DNA from: Flavobacterium limnophilum | GTDB taxonomy: Bacteria; Bacteroidota; Bacteroidia; Flavobacteriales; Flavobacteriaceae | DNA length: 64,000 bases | Direction: 5' to 3' | Assembly: GCF_027111315.2 (NCBI RefSeq) | Contig: NZ_CP114289.2 | Coordinates: 1,736,001 to 1,800,000, forward strand | In this document: positions 24,877 through 33,528 of the stretch, piece by piece | Numbering within the stretch: the stretch's first letter is position 1 | How the letters are laid out: the number at the start of each line of letters is the position of its first letter | Made by a program: the position numbers and the translations under genes | The notes under the pieces: generated by a model | Told to the model about the DNA's origin: nothing | Seen by the model: the letters and a program-made list of their open reading frames with translations, nothing else | Database searches by the model: none

Positions 24877-27800
24877 ATGAAAGATAAAGCGCCACAATCA
24901 TCCACAGCAATTCTTCGTCGAAAAGCAGAAGAAATACTCAAAAACAAGTCGCTTATGGTAGATACATTATCTATTGAAAGCGAAACGCTCAAACTTATTC
25001 ACGAACTCGATGTACACCAGATTGAACTCGAAATGCAGAATGAGGAACTGAAAATTGCAAAAGAACAGCTAGAAATTGCTGCGGAAAAATACATCAATTT
25101 ATATGATTTTGCCCCTTCGGGTTATTTCACCCTTTCTAGAGATGGAGACATTCTTGAGCTCAACTTTAGAGGAGCAAACATGCTTGGCAAAGAGCGTTCC
25201 TTTCTAATAAACAACAGGTTTGCTTTTTTCGTTAGCGAGAACAACCGATTTATATTTAATTCATTTCTTGACAAAATATTCAAAGAACAAACAAAACAAA
25301 CCTGTGAAATAACCATATCTATTAATGCCGAGGCGCCAACCCATTTACTACTTAATGGCATGGTTCTATCTGATGAAGAACAATGTGTCATAACAGCGGT
25401 CGACATTAGCAAACGCAAAAAAGCCGAAGAAGATTTAAAGATCAATAAAGAGAAATACCAAACAATTTTTGACAGCAACCGCGACAGCATCACCATCTTT
25501 AGACTTACTCCTGACGGCAGAAATGACAAATTTATCGAGGTAAATGAAGCCTCCACGGAAATTTTTGGTTACAGCAAGCAGGAACTTCTATCGATGACCA
25601 CTCGAGACTTGGAACACGTTACGGCAAAAAAGATGAAGACTCGAATGGAAACCTTGTTATCCAATGGAAAAATAGATTTTGAAACCTCCATCAGGACCAA
25701 AAAAGGAAAAACCAGAAGCGTAGAAGTTAAATCGCTACTAATAAACTATTTGAATGAACCCGCAGTAATGAATATTACAAGGGATATTACCGAACGCAAA
25801 CAGATAGAAAGTAATTCCAAAAAAGCACATGAAAATCTAGCCACCATTCTGGATGCCATTCCTGATTTGATGTTCGAAGTAGGAATTGATGGCCGCATTT
25901 ATCATTACCACTCCAATCGCATTGATTTACTTTCGGCTCCTCCAGAATTGTTCATAGGAAAATTTTTCCAAGATTTTCTGCCCGCCGAGGTAACCAAAAT
26001 TTGCATGGGCGCCATACTGGAAGCCGACGAAAAAGGATGGTCAAGCGGACAACAATACTCGCTAGATTTGGCCAAGGGCAAACATTGGTTTGAACTCTCG
26101 GTATCTCCCATAAATGAAAGCGATAGCAAAGACAGGCATTTTATTTTACTGGCACGGGATGTTACCATACGAAAACAAGCAGAAGAAACATTAAGACAAA
26201 ATGAAGAAAAACTACAAGGTGTTTTTAATTTAGCCAATTCAGGAATTTTAATGGTTGATAAAAATGGTCATTTTTCACTTTATAACGATTGGTGTTGTGA
26301 CATGTTTGGTTATACAAGAGAAGAATTTGGAAAATTGACCAATCTTGAAATCACGCATCCCGACGATATCAAAAAAACACAACGTTCCTTAAATGACATA
26401 ATCGAAGGCAGGATTAAAAAATACCAAATAGAAAAACGCTACCTCAAAAAAGACAAAACTTTCTTTTGGGGCGAAATATCCGTATCGGCAATCACGGATA
26501 AAAACAATAATGTTACCAATGCCATTGGCATTATTTCTGACATTACGGAGCGTAAAAAAATAGAGGAAAAGCTAATTGCCAATGATGCCTTTTTAATCCA
26601 AACCCAGATTATTGCCAATCTTGGATCCTATTCTTTAGATTTTTCTACTGGAAAATGGACCAGTTCACCGGTTCTTGACAGTATTTTTGGCATTGACTCC
26701 AATTTTGAGAAAACAACCGAAAATTGGATAACAATTGTTCATCCGGAATGGAAAGAAACAATAAAGGACTATTTTAACAATGAAATTATTGACAAAAAAA
26801 GTGATTTCAATAAAGATTACAAAATCATTAGAATAAATGACAAAGAAGAGCGATGGGTACATGGAGTGGGTAAAATAATGTATAACGAACAAAATGAACC
26901 CTTACACTTAATTGGCTCGATTCAAGACATCACCGAGAAGAGAATCATTGAAGATTCCCTGCGCGAGAGCGAAGAAAAATACCGTAGTCTTGTAGAGAAT
27001 TCTCCAGATGCCGTTGTTATTTACATCGAAGGAAAAATTGTTTTTGTGAACGAAGAAGGCATCCGAATGATTGCCGCAAAAAGCAAAAACGAAATAATTG
27101 GAAAACCTGTTCTGGAATTTATCCATCCAGACAGCATAGAAAGTGTCATTCAAAGAATGATAGACGTGGTCAAAGACAGTAATGCATCCGATATTGTAGA
27201 AGAAAAATTTATTGACCTTCAGGGAAACCCCATTGATGTCGAGATAAAAGCAATCCCTACCAGTTACGAACACAAAGAAGCCGTCCAGGTAATCATTCAC
27301 GACATTACGGAACGCAAACGCACACAAGAGAAAATCAAACAACTTTCGCAAGCCGTCGAGCAAAGCCCCGTTACGATTGTCATTACAAATACAGAAGGCA
27401 ACATTGAATATGTAAATCCAAAATTTTCCGAAACAACAGGATACACTTTTGATGAAGTTACAGGAAAGAATCCCCGTGTTTTAAAGTCCGGACATACCTC
27501 ACCGAATGAATACAAAGAATTATGGCAAACCCTTTCGACCGGCAGGGAATGGCATGGAGAGTTTCACAACATGAAGAAAAATGGAGAATTATACTGGGAA
27601 TCGGCATCCATTTCTCCAATCATAAACAATCAAGGCAAAATCACCCATTATATTGCCATCAAGGAAGACATTACCGACCGCAAAAAAGCGGAAGAGGAAT
27701 TGATCAAAGCCAAGGAAAAAGCCGAAGAAAGCGATCGCCTAAAATTGGCTTTCTTGGCCAACATGAGCCACGAAATACGTACTCCCATGAACGGCATCCT

Positions 27801-28851
27801 GGGCTTTACAGAATTATTGAAATCGCCAAACTTGGCAGGAGAAGAACAACAAGAATACATTAAAATCATTGAAAAAAGCGGTATTCGAATGCTCAACATC
27901 ATCAATGACATCATCAGTATTTCCAAAGTTGAATCGGGCCAAGTAGATATTACGTTCTCGGAAACCAATATCAATGAGCAAATCGAATACCTCCACACCT
28001 TTTTCAAACCAGAAGCCAAACAAAAAGGAATTCAGCTTTCCATCAATACTCCATTGTCTGAAAATGAAACCATAATCAATACCGATCGCGAAAAAATCTA
28101 CGCCATTCTTACCAACCTGGTCAAAAATGCACTGAAATTTACCTACTCGGGTTCAATAGAATTTGGTTATGCCAAAAAAGGAAATCATCTGGAATTCTTC
28201 GTCAAGGATACCGGTTTGGGCATTCCAAGTTCCCAGCAAAAAATAATTTTCGAAAGATTCAGGCAAGCCAATGACACCATTTCCCGCTCCCACGAAGGAT
28301 CAGGACTGGGACTGGCCATTTCAAAAGCTTATGTTGAAATGCTTGGCGGCAAAATATGGGTAGAGAGCAAAGAAGGGAAAGGAAGCAGTTTTTACTTTAC
28401 CATTCCTTTTGACAAAAAATTGGAATCAAATGATAAAATCATTTCCAAAAAAGACGTTGCAAAAGAAAAAACCGAAAACGAAATCAAAGACTTGAAAGTA
28501 TTGATAGTCGAAGACGACGCCATATCCAAATTACTCATCACGATTGCCATTAAACCTTTTAGCAAAGAGATTTTGAAAGTCAGCACCGGTTTTGAAGCCA
28601 TAGAAGCGTGTCGCAACAATCCAGACATCGATTTGGTCATGATGGACATCAACATGCCGGAAATGGGCGGTTATGAAGCCACGGAACGAATTCGGGAATT
28701 CAACAAAGACCTTGTCATCATTGCCCAAACCGCCAACGGAATGCAAAGCGACAGGGACGAAGCCATTGCGGCAGGATGTACCGATTATATCTCGAAACCC
28801 GTCAATATTGCCGCATTGGGCGAGTTGATACACCAGTATTTCAAAAGGTAA
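24877..28851 (+). CDS. hybrid histidine kinase with seven PAS domains and receiver
   Basis: A 1324-residue cytoplasmic sensor kinase with no membrane helix. An N-terminal coiled coil (about 30-75) is followed by seven PAS/PAC units, each ending in a DITERKKAEE-type linker (near residues 180, 305, 430, 560, 690, 810 and 930). The kinase core has the H-box MSHEIRTPMNG (His about 965), N-box TNLVKNALKF, G1 DTGLGIP and G2 GSGLGLAIS. A C-terminal receiver has VEDDAISK, phospho-acceptor Asp about 1257 in MMDINMP, and the Lys of SKP. It likely autophosphorylates and passes phosphate to its own receiver; no separate phosphotransfer protein or output regulator is adjacent. Ligands of the PAS domains are unknown. 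Confidence 0.94.
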   Translation: MKDKAPQSSTAILRRKAEEILKNKSLMVDTLSIESETLKLIHELDVHQIELEMQNEELKIAKEQLEIAAEKYINLYDFAPSGYFTLSRDGDILELNFRGANMLGKERSFLINNRFAFFVSENNRFIFNSFLDKIFKEQTKQTCEITISINAEAPTHLLLNGMVLSDEEQCVITAVDISKRKKAEEDLKINKEKYQTIFDSNRDSITIFRLTPDGRNDKFIEVNEASTEIFGYSKQELLSMTTRDLEHVTAKKMKTRMETLLSNGKIDFETSIRTKKGKTRSVEVKSLLINYLNEPAVMNITRDITERKQIESNSKKAHENLATILDAIPDLMFEVGIDGRIYHYHSNRIDLLSAPPELFIGKFFQDFLPAEVTKICMGAILEADEKGWSSGQQYSLDLAKGKHWFELSVSPINESDSKDRHFILLARDVTIRKQAEETLRQNEEKLQGVFNLANSGILMVDKNGHFSLYNDWCCDMFGYTREEFGKLTNLEITHPDDIKKTQRSLNDIIEGRIKKYQIEKRYLKKDKTFFWGEISVSAITDKNNNVTNAIGIISDITERKKIEEKLIANDAFLIQTQIIANLGSYSLDFSTGKWTSSPVLDSIFGIDSNFEKTTENWITIVHPEWKETIKDYFNNEIIDKKSDFNKDYKIIRINDKEERWVHGVGKIMYNEQNEPLHLIGSIQDITEKRIIEDSLRESEEKYRSLVENSPDAVVIYIEGKIVFVNEEGIRMIAAKSKNEIIGKPVLEFIHPDSIESVIQRMIDVVKDSNASDIVEEKFIDLQGNPIDVEIKAIPTSYEHKEAVQVIIHDITERKRTQEKIKQLSQAVEQSPVTIVITNTEGNIEYVNPKFSETTGYTFDEVTGKNPRVLKSGHTSPNEYKELWQTLSTGREWHGEFHNMKKNGELYWESASISPIINNQGKITHYIAIKEDITDRKKAEEELIKAKEKAEESDRLKLAFLANMSHEIRTPMNGILGFTELLKSPNLAGEEQQEYIKIIEKSGIRMLNIINDIISISKVESGQVDITFSETNINEQIEYLHTFFKPEAKQKGIQLSINTPLSENETIINTDREKIYAILTNLVKNALKFTYSGSIEFGYAKKGNHLEFFVKDTGLGIPSSQQKIIFERFRQANDTISRSHEGSGLGLAISKAYVEMLGGKIWVESKEGKGSSFYFTIPFDKKLESNDKIISKKDVAKEKTENEIKDLKVLIVEDDAISKLLITIAIKPFSKEILKVSTGFEAIEACRNNPDIDLVMMDINMPEMGGYEATERIREFNKDLVIIAQTANGMQSDRDEAIAAGCTDYISKPVNIAALGELIHQYFKR

Positions 28852-28933
28852 GAAAACTTTCGAGTTAGGGTGTGTTGCAGTTTTAAAGAAGAATTAACAA
28901 CTATTACAAAAAGTATAACCGTTAAAAATTCTA

Positions 28934-30022
28934 ATGATGCCTATTCCTAAAATACCCGTTCCCATTCATCCAAACAGGAGGTTTTCCGTTATCGAAATCC
29001 TTCAGTTCATGGTATTGGTTTGTGTTTTGCTTTACTTTGGAAAAACACTTTTGATTCCGTTGAGTTTCGCCATGCTCATCAGCTTCATCCTTTATCCTGT
29101 ATGCCAATGGATGGAGAAGAAAGGAATAAGCAAAGTCATTGCCATTTTTATATCCATTTTTGGCGTGATGCTTTTTTTTGCAGCAGTTATTTACCTGCTT
29201 TTTACCCAAATTGTGGCCTTTTCGAATGAATGGCAAATATTCAAGGTGAAATTATTGGAAACGGTAAACCAATTGAGTGCTCTTCTTGCCGAGCAATTTG
29301 ACATCAGTGACGAAAAGCAAATGAACTTTCTCAAAAACTTGGTCAACAACTCGGGAACACAGGCTATTTCCTTGCTTAAAATCACCTTGTATTCCATTTC
29401 CGAATCGCTTTTTTATCTTTTAATAATTCCCGTATATTCCGTTCTCATCCTCTATTATAGACAATTATTGGTCAACGTGTTGTACCATGTTTTTCCTTTG
29501 GAGAAAAAGGAATCCATACGAGAAATACTTGTCGAAACCATCCACGCTTATTACAATTTCATCAAAGGAATGCTGGTGGTTTATCTAATCGTGGGGCTTT
29601 TAAACAGTATTGGGCTTTATCTCATAGGAGTTCCCCATCCTTTCCTGTTTGGTTTTATAGCCTCGATACTGACTTTTATTCCTTATGTAGGCATTATCAT
29701 ATCTTCGCTCTTGCCCATTACCATTTCCTGGATAACCTTTAATTCGATTTGGTATCCCATAGGCGTCATCTTGGTTTTCAGTTTTGTGCAGGTTCTGGAA
29801 GCCTACGTTATTTTTCCATTTGCCGTAGGAAGCCGTTTAAAGATAAACACCCTCATCATCCTTTTAGTGGTCATTCTTGGCGGTATTTTATGGGGAGCGG
29901 CCGGAATGATTTTGTTTATTCCGCTTATCAGCATCGTAAAATTAATTGCCGACCGGACAAAGGGCCTAAAAACATTGTCAATACTATTGGGCGATTTCAA
30001 CCATAAAGAATCAGGGAATTAA
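28934..30022 (+). CDS. AI-2E family transporter (PerM/YdiK-like)
   Basis: A 362-residue inner-membrane protein of the AI-2E transporter (UPF0118) family, with about seven to eight helices. Typical pattern: two N-terminal helices around LLYFGKTLLIPLSFAMLISF, a soluble middle region (about 105-150), and a helical C-terminal half with IPYVGIIISSLLPI and the GGILWGAAGMILFIPLISIVKL end. Members are proposed exporters of autoinducer-2 or act in ion/proton exchange; the actual substrate here is unknown. It converges with menC, whose stop codon lies 9 nt away, with no room for a separate terminator. Confidence 0.88.
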   Translation: MMPIPKIPVPIHPNRRFSVIEILQFMVLVCVLLYFGKTLLIPLSFAMLISFILYPVCQWMEKKGISKVIAIFISIFGVMLFFAAVIYLLFTQIVAFSNEWQIFKVKLLETVNQLSALLAEQFDISDEKQMNFLKNLVNNSGTQAISLLKITLYSISESLFYLLIIPVYSVLILYYRQLLVNVLYHVFPLEKKESIREILVETIHAYYNFIKGMLVVYLIVGLLNSIGLYLIGVPHPFLFGFIASILTFIPYVGIIISSLLPITISWITFNSIWYPIGVILVFSFVQVLEAYVIFPFAVGSRLKINTLIILLVVILGGILWGAAGMILFIPLISIVKLIADRTKGLKTLSILLGDFNHKESGN

Positions 30023-30030
30023 TTTCTCTT

Positions 30031-31071
30031 TTACAAGTCAAAATCAAAGTCCCAATCCGCTTCTTTTTTATACCATAATTGCCCTTTCGAAACTTGTAAA
30101 GGGCAGTCAAAATTATTGGTATATAAAGCACCCGTTCCGAGTCCTTGCGGCATTGAATTGTGTTGCAAAAACGTCCATTGCGCGATGGCATTCAATCCAA
30201 TATTCGACTCCAAAGCCGAGGTGATCCACCAACCTATAGTGTACTTTTCGGCCAATGCAATCCACTCTTTCGTGCCTCGAAAACCGCCCACGAAACTGGG
30301 CTTCAAAATGATGTATTGGGGCTTGATTTTTTGGAGTAAGGCTTCTTTTTCTTCCAATGAAAACACGCCAATCAGCTCTTCGTCCAAAGCAATGGGAACT
30401 GGAGTGATTTTGCATAGTTCTGCCATACTGTCAGTGTTGTTTTTTTGAATAGGTTGCTCAATACTATGCAATTCAAAACCAGCTAATTGATTCAATTTAT
30501 CTAAAGCTAAAGATGTATCAAAAGCGCCGTTGGCATCCACCCGAATTTCGACTTGCTCGGGCGTGAAATGTTGCCGAATATAACGCAACAATTGCAGTTC
30601 TTGATCGAAATCTATGGCACCTATTTTGAGTTTCACGCAACGAAAACCAGCAGCCAGTTTTTCCTCGATTTGCTGCTTCATGAACGACTCCTCTCCCATC
30701 CAAACCAAGCCGTTTATTTCGATGCTTTTTTCGCCTTTGGTGAAGTCGGAAGGAAAGAGCAAAAAGGGACTTTCGCTAGCCAAAGACCGGAACGCCATTT
30801 CCACTCCAAATTGAATGGATGGAAACTCGATCAAGGCTTCCCAAAGTTGGTTTTCGCCCAGGTGAATATTGTCGCAAGTCCATTGCAATTTGGCTTCATA
30901 ATCCGGTCGGTCGTCTGCGCTTAATCCTCTCAAGATGCCGCACTCGCCTATTCCTTTTTTGCCGTCTTTTTCCAGAACGATAAACCAGGTTTCTTTGTCG
31001 GTCATCACGCCTCGCGACGTTCCCGATGGTCGTTTGAAATTTAGAATGTATTTGTGGTAGGTTGCTTTCAG
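30031..31071 (-). CDS. menC: o-succinylbenzoate synthase, probable non-ATG start
   Basis: An enolase-superfamily enzyme that dehydrates SHCHC to o-succinylbenzoate in menaquinone synthesis. Seen: KLKIGAIDF (catalytic Lys), RVDANGAF and the following Glu/Asp metal ligands (SIEQPI, ALDEEL), and ILKPSFVGGF (second Lys). The conserved N-terminal strand KATYHKYILNFKRPSGTSRG lies upstream of the first ATG (31005). It is open only back to a CTG at 31069-31071; a TAA sits two codons further up. So translation either starts at this CTG or the protein is shortened by about 22 residues. A heptamer tandem repeat begins exactly at that codon and seems to have replaced the original ATG. Confidence 0.88.
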   Translation of the reverse strand: MKATYHKYILNFKRPSGTSRGVMTDKETWFIVLEKDGKKGIGECGILRGLSADDRPDYEAKLQWTCDNIHLGENQLWEALIEFPSIQFGVEMAFRSLASESPFLLFPSDFTKGEKSIEINGLVWMGEESFMKQQIEEKLAAGFRCVKLKIGAIDFDQELQLLRYIRQHFTPEQVEIRVDANGAFDTSLALDKLNQLAGFELHSIEQPIQKNNTDSMAELCKITPVPIALDEELIGVFSLEEKEALLQKIKPQYIILKPSFVGGFRGTKEWIALAEKYTIGWWITSALESNIGLNAIAQWTFLQHNSMPQGLGTGALYTNNFDCPLQVSKGQLWYKKEADWDFDFDL

Positions 31072-31126
31072 AAGTTAGAAGTTAGAAGTTGGGAGTTAGA
31101 AGTTGGGAGTTGGAAGTTGGAAGTTT
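31071..31126. repeat. 7-bp tandem array at the menC 5' end
   Basis: Eight units of GAAGTTA/GAAGTTG/GGAGTTA type. The same heptamer family forms a much longer array at 58804-58952, also touching the 5' end of a minus-strand gene. The array occupies the place where the menC ribosome-binding region and ATG would be expected. Confidence 0.85.
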
Positions 31127-31154
31127 AGGTTTAAAAATTTGTCAAATGGCTGTT

Positions 31155-31463
31155 TTATCCAATTACCAAGTTTACTTTTTTTCCCAGTCCAAACTCGAAT
31201 ATTTTATATAAAGTGGAAAGTTGAATATCGCATTTTCCGTTTTCAAGTCTTGAGATATAACTTTTTTTAGTGCCTACTTTGGCAGCAAGTTGCTCTTGCG
31301 TCATTTTAGCTTCACGACGAGCTTCTTTCAAGGTTTCACTGATAATGAAGTATTGTGCTTTTTTCTCAAAATTATCTCTCTTTTCACTTCCAATCACACC
31401 GTATTCCACATCCAACAACTCGTCGAAACTTTTAGTGTTTCTTATTTTTTCATTTTTGTCCAT
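31155..31463 (-). CDS. higA: HigA-type antitoxin, second copy
   Basis: A 102-residue XRE-family antitoxin (helix-turn-helix about 40-90: EARREAKMTQEQLAAKVGTK then SYISRLENG). It neutralises the HigB toxin encoded 6 nt upstream and should repress the operon. It is clearly paralogous to the antitoxin at 4849-5148: both have the N-terminal FDELLDVEYG/FKDKHYGKVG-type segment and the TKKSYISRLE/TTKSYISRIE helix. The C-terminus (FEFGLGKKVNLVIG) also matches. It lies between menC and the rest of the men locus. Confidence 0.87.
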   Translation of the reverse strand: MDKNEKIRNTKSFDELLDVEYGVIGSEKRDNFEKKAQYFIISETLKEARREAKMTQEQLAAKVGTKKSYISRLENGKCDIQLSTLYKIFEFGLGKKVNLVIG

Positions 31464-31469
31464 CGTATT

Positions 31470-31802
31470 TTATTTTGAGTTAAAATATTCCTTTTTAAGT
31501 TTCAAGGCTAAATCAATTTCGTTTTTAGGTGTTTTTTGGGTCTTTTTTTGAAAAGCATTAAAAAGAACCACCAAATTCCCTTTGTCAAAGCAGCAAAATA
31601 TTCTGTAAATATTACTTTCGAATTCTATCCTGATTTCATACAATCCATCAGTTCCTTCAAGATGTTTGAAAAATTTGGTAGGCAGATTTTGAACGCTAAT
31701 TATCAATTTAAAAACATAAGCGATTTTCTCCCTTACTTTACTATTCTGCTCCAAGTAAAAATTTTGAAAATAGGATTCGTAAAATATAATTTTTCTTTCC
31801 AT
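31470..31802 (-). CDS. higB: HigB-type toxin, second copy
   Basis: A 110-residue RelE/HigB-type ribosome-dependent mRNA interferase. Shared with the 5138-5485 toxin: KFFKHLEGTDGLYEIRIEF, YRIFCCFDKGNLVVLFNAF and the end signature KKTQKTPKNEIDLALKLKKEY. The toxin gene precedes the antitoxin by 6 nt on the same strand. Having two related pairs in one 64-kb window raises the question of cross-neutralisation. Nothing else in the operon is visible. Confidence 0.86.
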   Translation of the reverse strand: MERKIIFYESYFQNFYLEQNSKVREKIAYVFKLIISVQNLPTKFFKHLEGTDGLYEIRIEFESNIYRIFCCFDKGNLVVLFNAFQKKTQKTPKNEIDLALKLKKEYFNSK

Positions 31803-31860
31803 TTTGATTCAGCAAAGTTAACTATAAAGTTATCAAGTTTTCGAATGAATTAACTTTTTT

Positions 31861-31968
31861 TTAGTTGTTTCCGTTTTTCCATTTCAAATAAGAAATTCCA
31901 ATTAATAAAATTCCTAAAAAACTCAATATAAAAAACAAGCATGTTGGCCGTTCATTAAAAAAATACAT
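31861..31968 (-). CDS. 35-residue membrane peptide
   Basis: Reading frame MYFFNERPTCLFFILSFLGI then LLIGISYLKWKNGNN. It has a single strong transmembrane helix (about 10-28) and a short basic tail. The ATG (31966-31968) lies 14 nt downstream of the stop codon of the TPR gene on the same strand, so it could be translated from that transcript. Size and composition fit a small membrane protein of unknown role, but chance cannot be excluded. Confidence 0.45.
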   Translation of the reverse strand: MYFFNERPTCLFFILSFLGILLIGISYLKWKNGNN

Positions 31969-31982
31969 TTTGATGTTTTCAA

Positions 31983-33188
31983 TTATTCCAACAACCTCAA
32001 AACCCTGTCAAAATCGTTGCTTGGCAATCCTGCAGTTTTGAAGGTTTCGAAATCTTGTTTTACTTTCTGGGTCCAACTGAGACTGTCGTTTACGTTTTGG
32101 GATTGGTATTTTTTATAAATGGGTTTGGCCGACCTGAAATCCTTGTTGAGCAAATAAGCGTGGGCCAGATTCATTTGTATCAACAATTCAGAGTCGTCGA
32201 GCTTCTCGCCTTCTTTGAGGAATTTGATGGCTTTTGCATATTGCTTGGTCATAAGATAATCGTTGCCAAGATTGTTGTAATCAGTGGCGGTTGGTTTTCC
32301 GTTGACCACAATAACGCTCAATTTGTCAATTGCTTCGCCGTATTTGCCTTGTTTTGCCAAATCGGCTGCTTGTGTGCGCAAGTCGAAATAGACCTTGTCA
32401 GAAGCGCCCGTTTCGCCAAAACAAGCATTTCCGTAATCTTTGTAGGCTTTCGTTTTTTCGATGGGAAGCAGTTTCTGGAATTCCTGGAACTTGTAATCTT
32501 TTTGTATTTTATTCAACACGCAAACACAAAAGTCGTCGGAAGGGATGATTTTCTTGGCCAAATCGGATGCTTTGCATTGGTTGATGAGGAGCTTTCGGTT
32601 TTCCAAAGTCCAGCCGCTGCTCAAACGGTTGTTGACCCAAGGCACGACTTCGAGCACGATTTTCTGGTTCATCACCCAATTCTTGCTTTCGAAACCAAAC
32701 CACATCGGATTGGAATTCGGCAACAAGCACAAGGATTTGTCTATGGAAAGACGCTTGGCATCCCTGCTCACGGCTTCTTCCTGCACAAAGCAGGCGTTAT
32801 CCGTATCGCGGCTTTTTTTGTATTCGGCAGCGGAGGCAGCATTCGAAAAGATGGCGTATTTGCATTTGTCGTCGCCCGAGATTTTGGACAGCAGGAAAAC
32901 CGCTCCAGCCGAACCTTGACTGATTCCCGTAGGGTCGGGAATGGATTTCAATATGGAAACCAAACTTCCCGCCATTTCTTGATTTTGGCCCAAAAGCGTG
33001 ATTCGGAACACCACTTCGGTAGTTCCCACGGGCAAGTCTTCGGTCTTGATGACGATTCTCTCCCTTGCCGAAACGACAATTTCTTTCCTGAAAGCTCTTT
33101 CCTTGTCCCAATAGCCGTCTTTCTGGGCGAAAATGGGGTTGACAGAAAAGCTAATTAGTAGAATGAAAAGTATTTTATTTATATTCAT
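31983..33188 (-). CDS. secreted TPR-repeat protein
   Basis: A 401-residue exported protein. ATG 33188 gives a clean signal peptide (MNINKILFILLISFSVNPIFAQ); nine earlier codons are also open but add polar residues before it. The central 200 residues form an unrecognised domain with paired Cys (for example DKCKYAIF, DNACFVQE, CLLPNSNP) and the motif WFGFESKNWVMNQK. The C-terminal third has two to three tetratricopeptide repeats (AKQGKYGEAIDKLSVI, DYLMTKQYAKAIKFLKEG, HAYLLNKDFRSAKPIYKKY). Probably periplasmic, mediating protein contacts. It interrupts the men gene cluster. Confidence 0.75.
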   Translation of the reverse strand: MNINKILFILLISFSVNPIFAQKDGYWDKERAFRKEIVVSARERIVIKTEDLPVGTTEVVFRITLLGQNQEMAGSLVSILKSIPDPTGISQGSAGAVFLLSKISGDDKCKYAIFSNAASAAEYKKSRDTDNACFVQEEAVSRDAKRLSIDKSLCLLPNSNPMWFGFESKNWVMNQKIVLEVVPWVNNRLSSGWTLENRKLLINQCKASDLAKKIIPSDDFCVCVLNKIQKDYKFQEFQKLLPIEKTKAYKDYGNACFGETGASDKVYFDLRTQAADLAKQGKYGEAIDKLSVIVVNGKPTATDYNNLGNDYLMTKQYAKAIKFLKEGEKLDDSELLIQMNLAHAYLLNKDFRSAKPIYKKYQSQNVNDSLSWTQKVKQDFETFKTAGLPSNDFDRVLRLLE

Positions 33189-33228
33189 TTTTTTCAAGTG
33201 TTCCAAATTCATCATTATGTAAACTGTA

Positions 33229-33445
33229 GTTTTCTCTTCGAGTGATTATCATTTTTCCTTTTATTTAAAACCATCCGTCTCTTCGAGTGATTTTGAAAGG
33301 CGATGAGGCAACTTTACCATTCAAAATTGTATCGAGAAGCTTTTTGACTAACAGGGTTCTCGATACAATTTTTAAAGCAGTCCGTTTATTTTAATTCAAT
33401 CCACATTTATCCGGCTTTAAAAATCACTCGAACTGACGAGAGAAG
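33229..33445. repeat. solitary copy of the 37.5-41.1 kb hairpin repeat
   Basis: Unit core starts CTTCGAGTGATTTT at 33281, followed by AAAATTGTATCGAGAA, TTCTCGATACAATTTT and AATCACTCGAACTGACGAG near its end. Linker sequence (GTGATTATCATTTTTCC) precedes it. The order is the same as in the large array 4 kb to the right. It fills most of the 33189-33528 gap. Confidence 0.85.
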
Positions 33446-33528
33446 TAAATAGCTCCAGATTACTTCACTTAATTTTTATTTTTATCGGTGTTCCGTGAAC
33501 TTTGTTTACCACGTTCCCAACAATGACA

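Noticed and set aside
32055..33158. 367-codon plus-strand open frame opposite the TPR gene
   Set aside because: Antisense shadow of a gene with signal peptide and TPR motifs; composition is His/Phe-rich and shows no family features.
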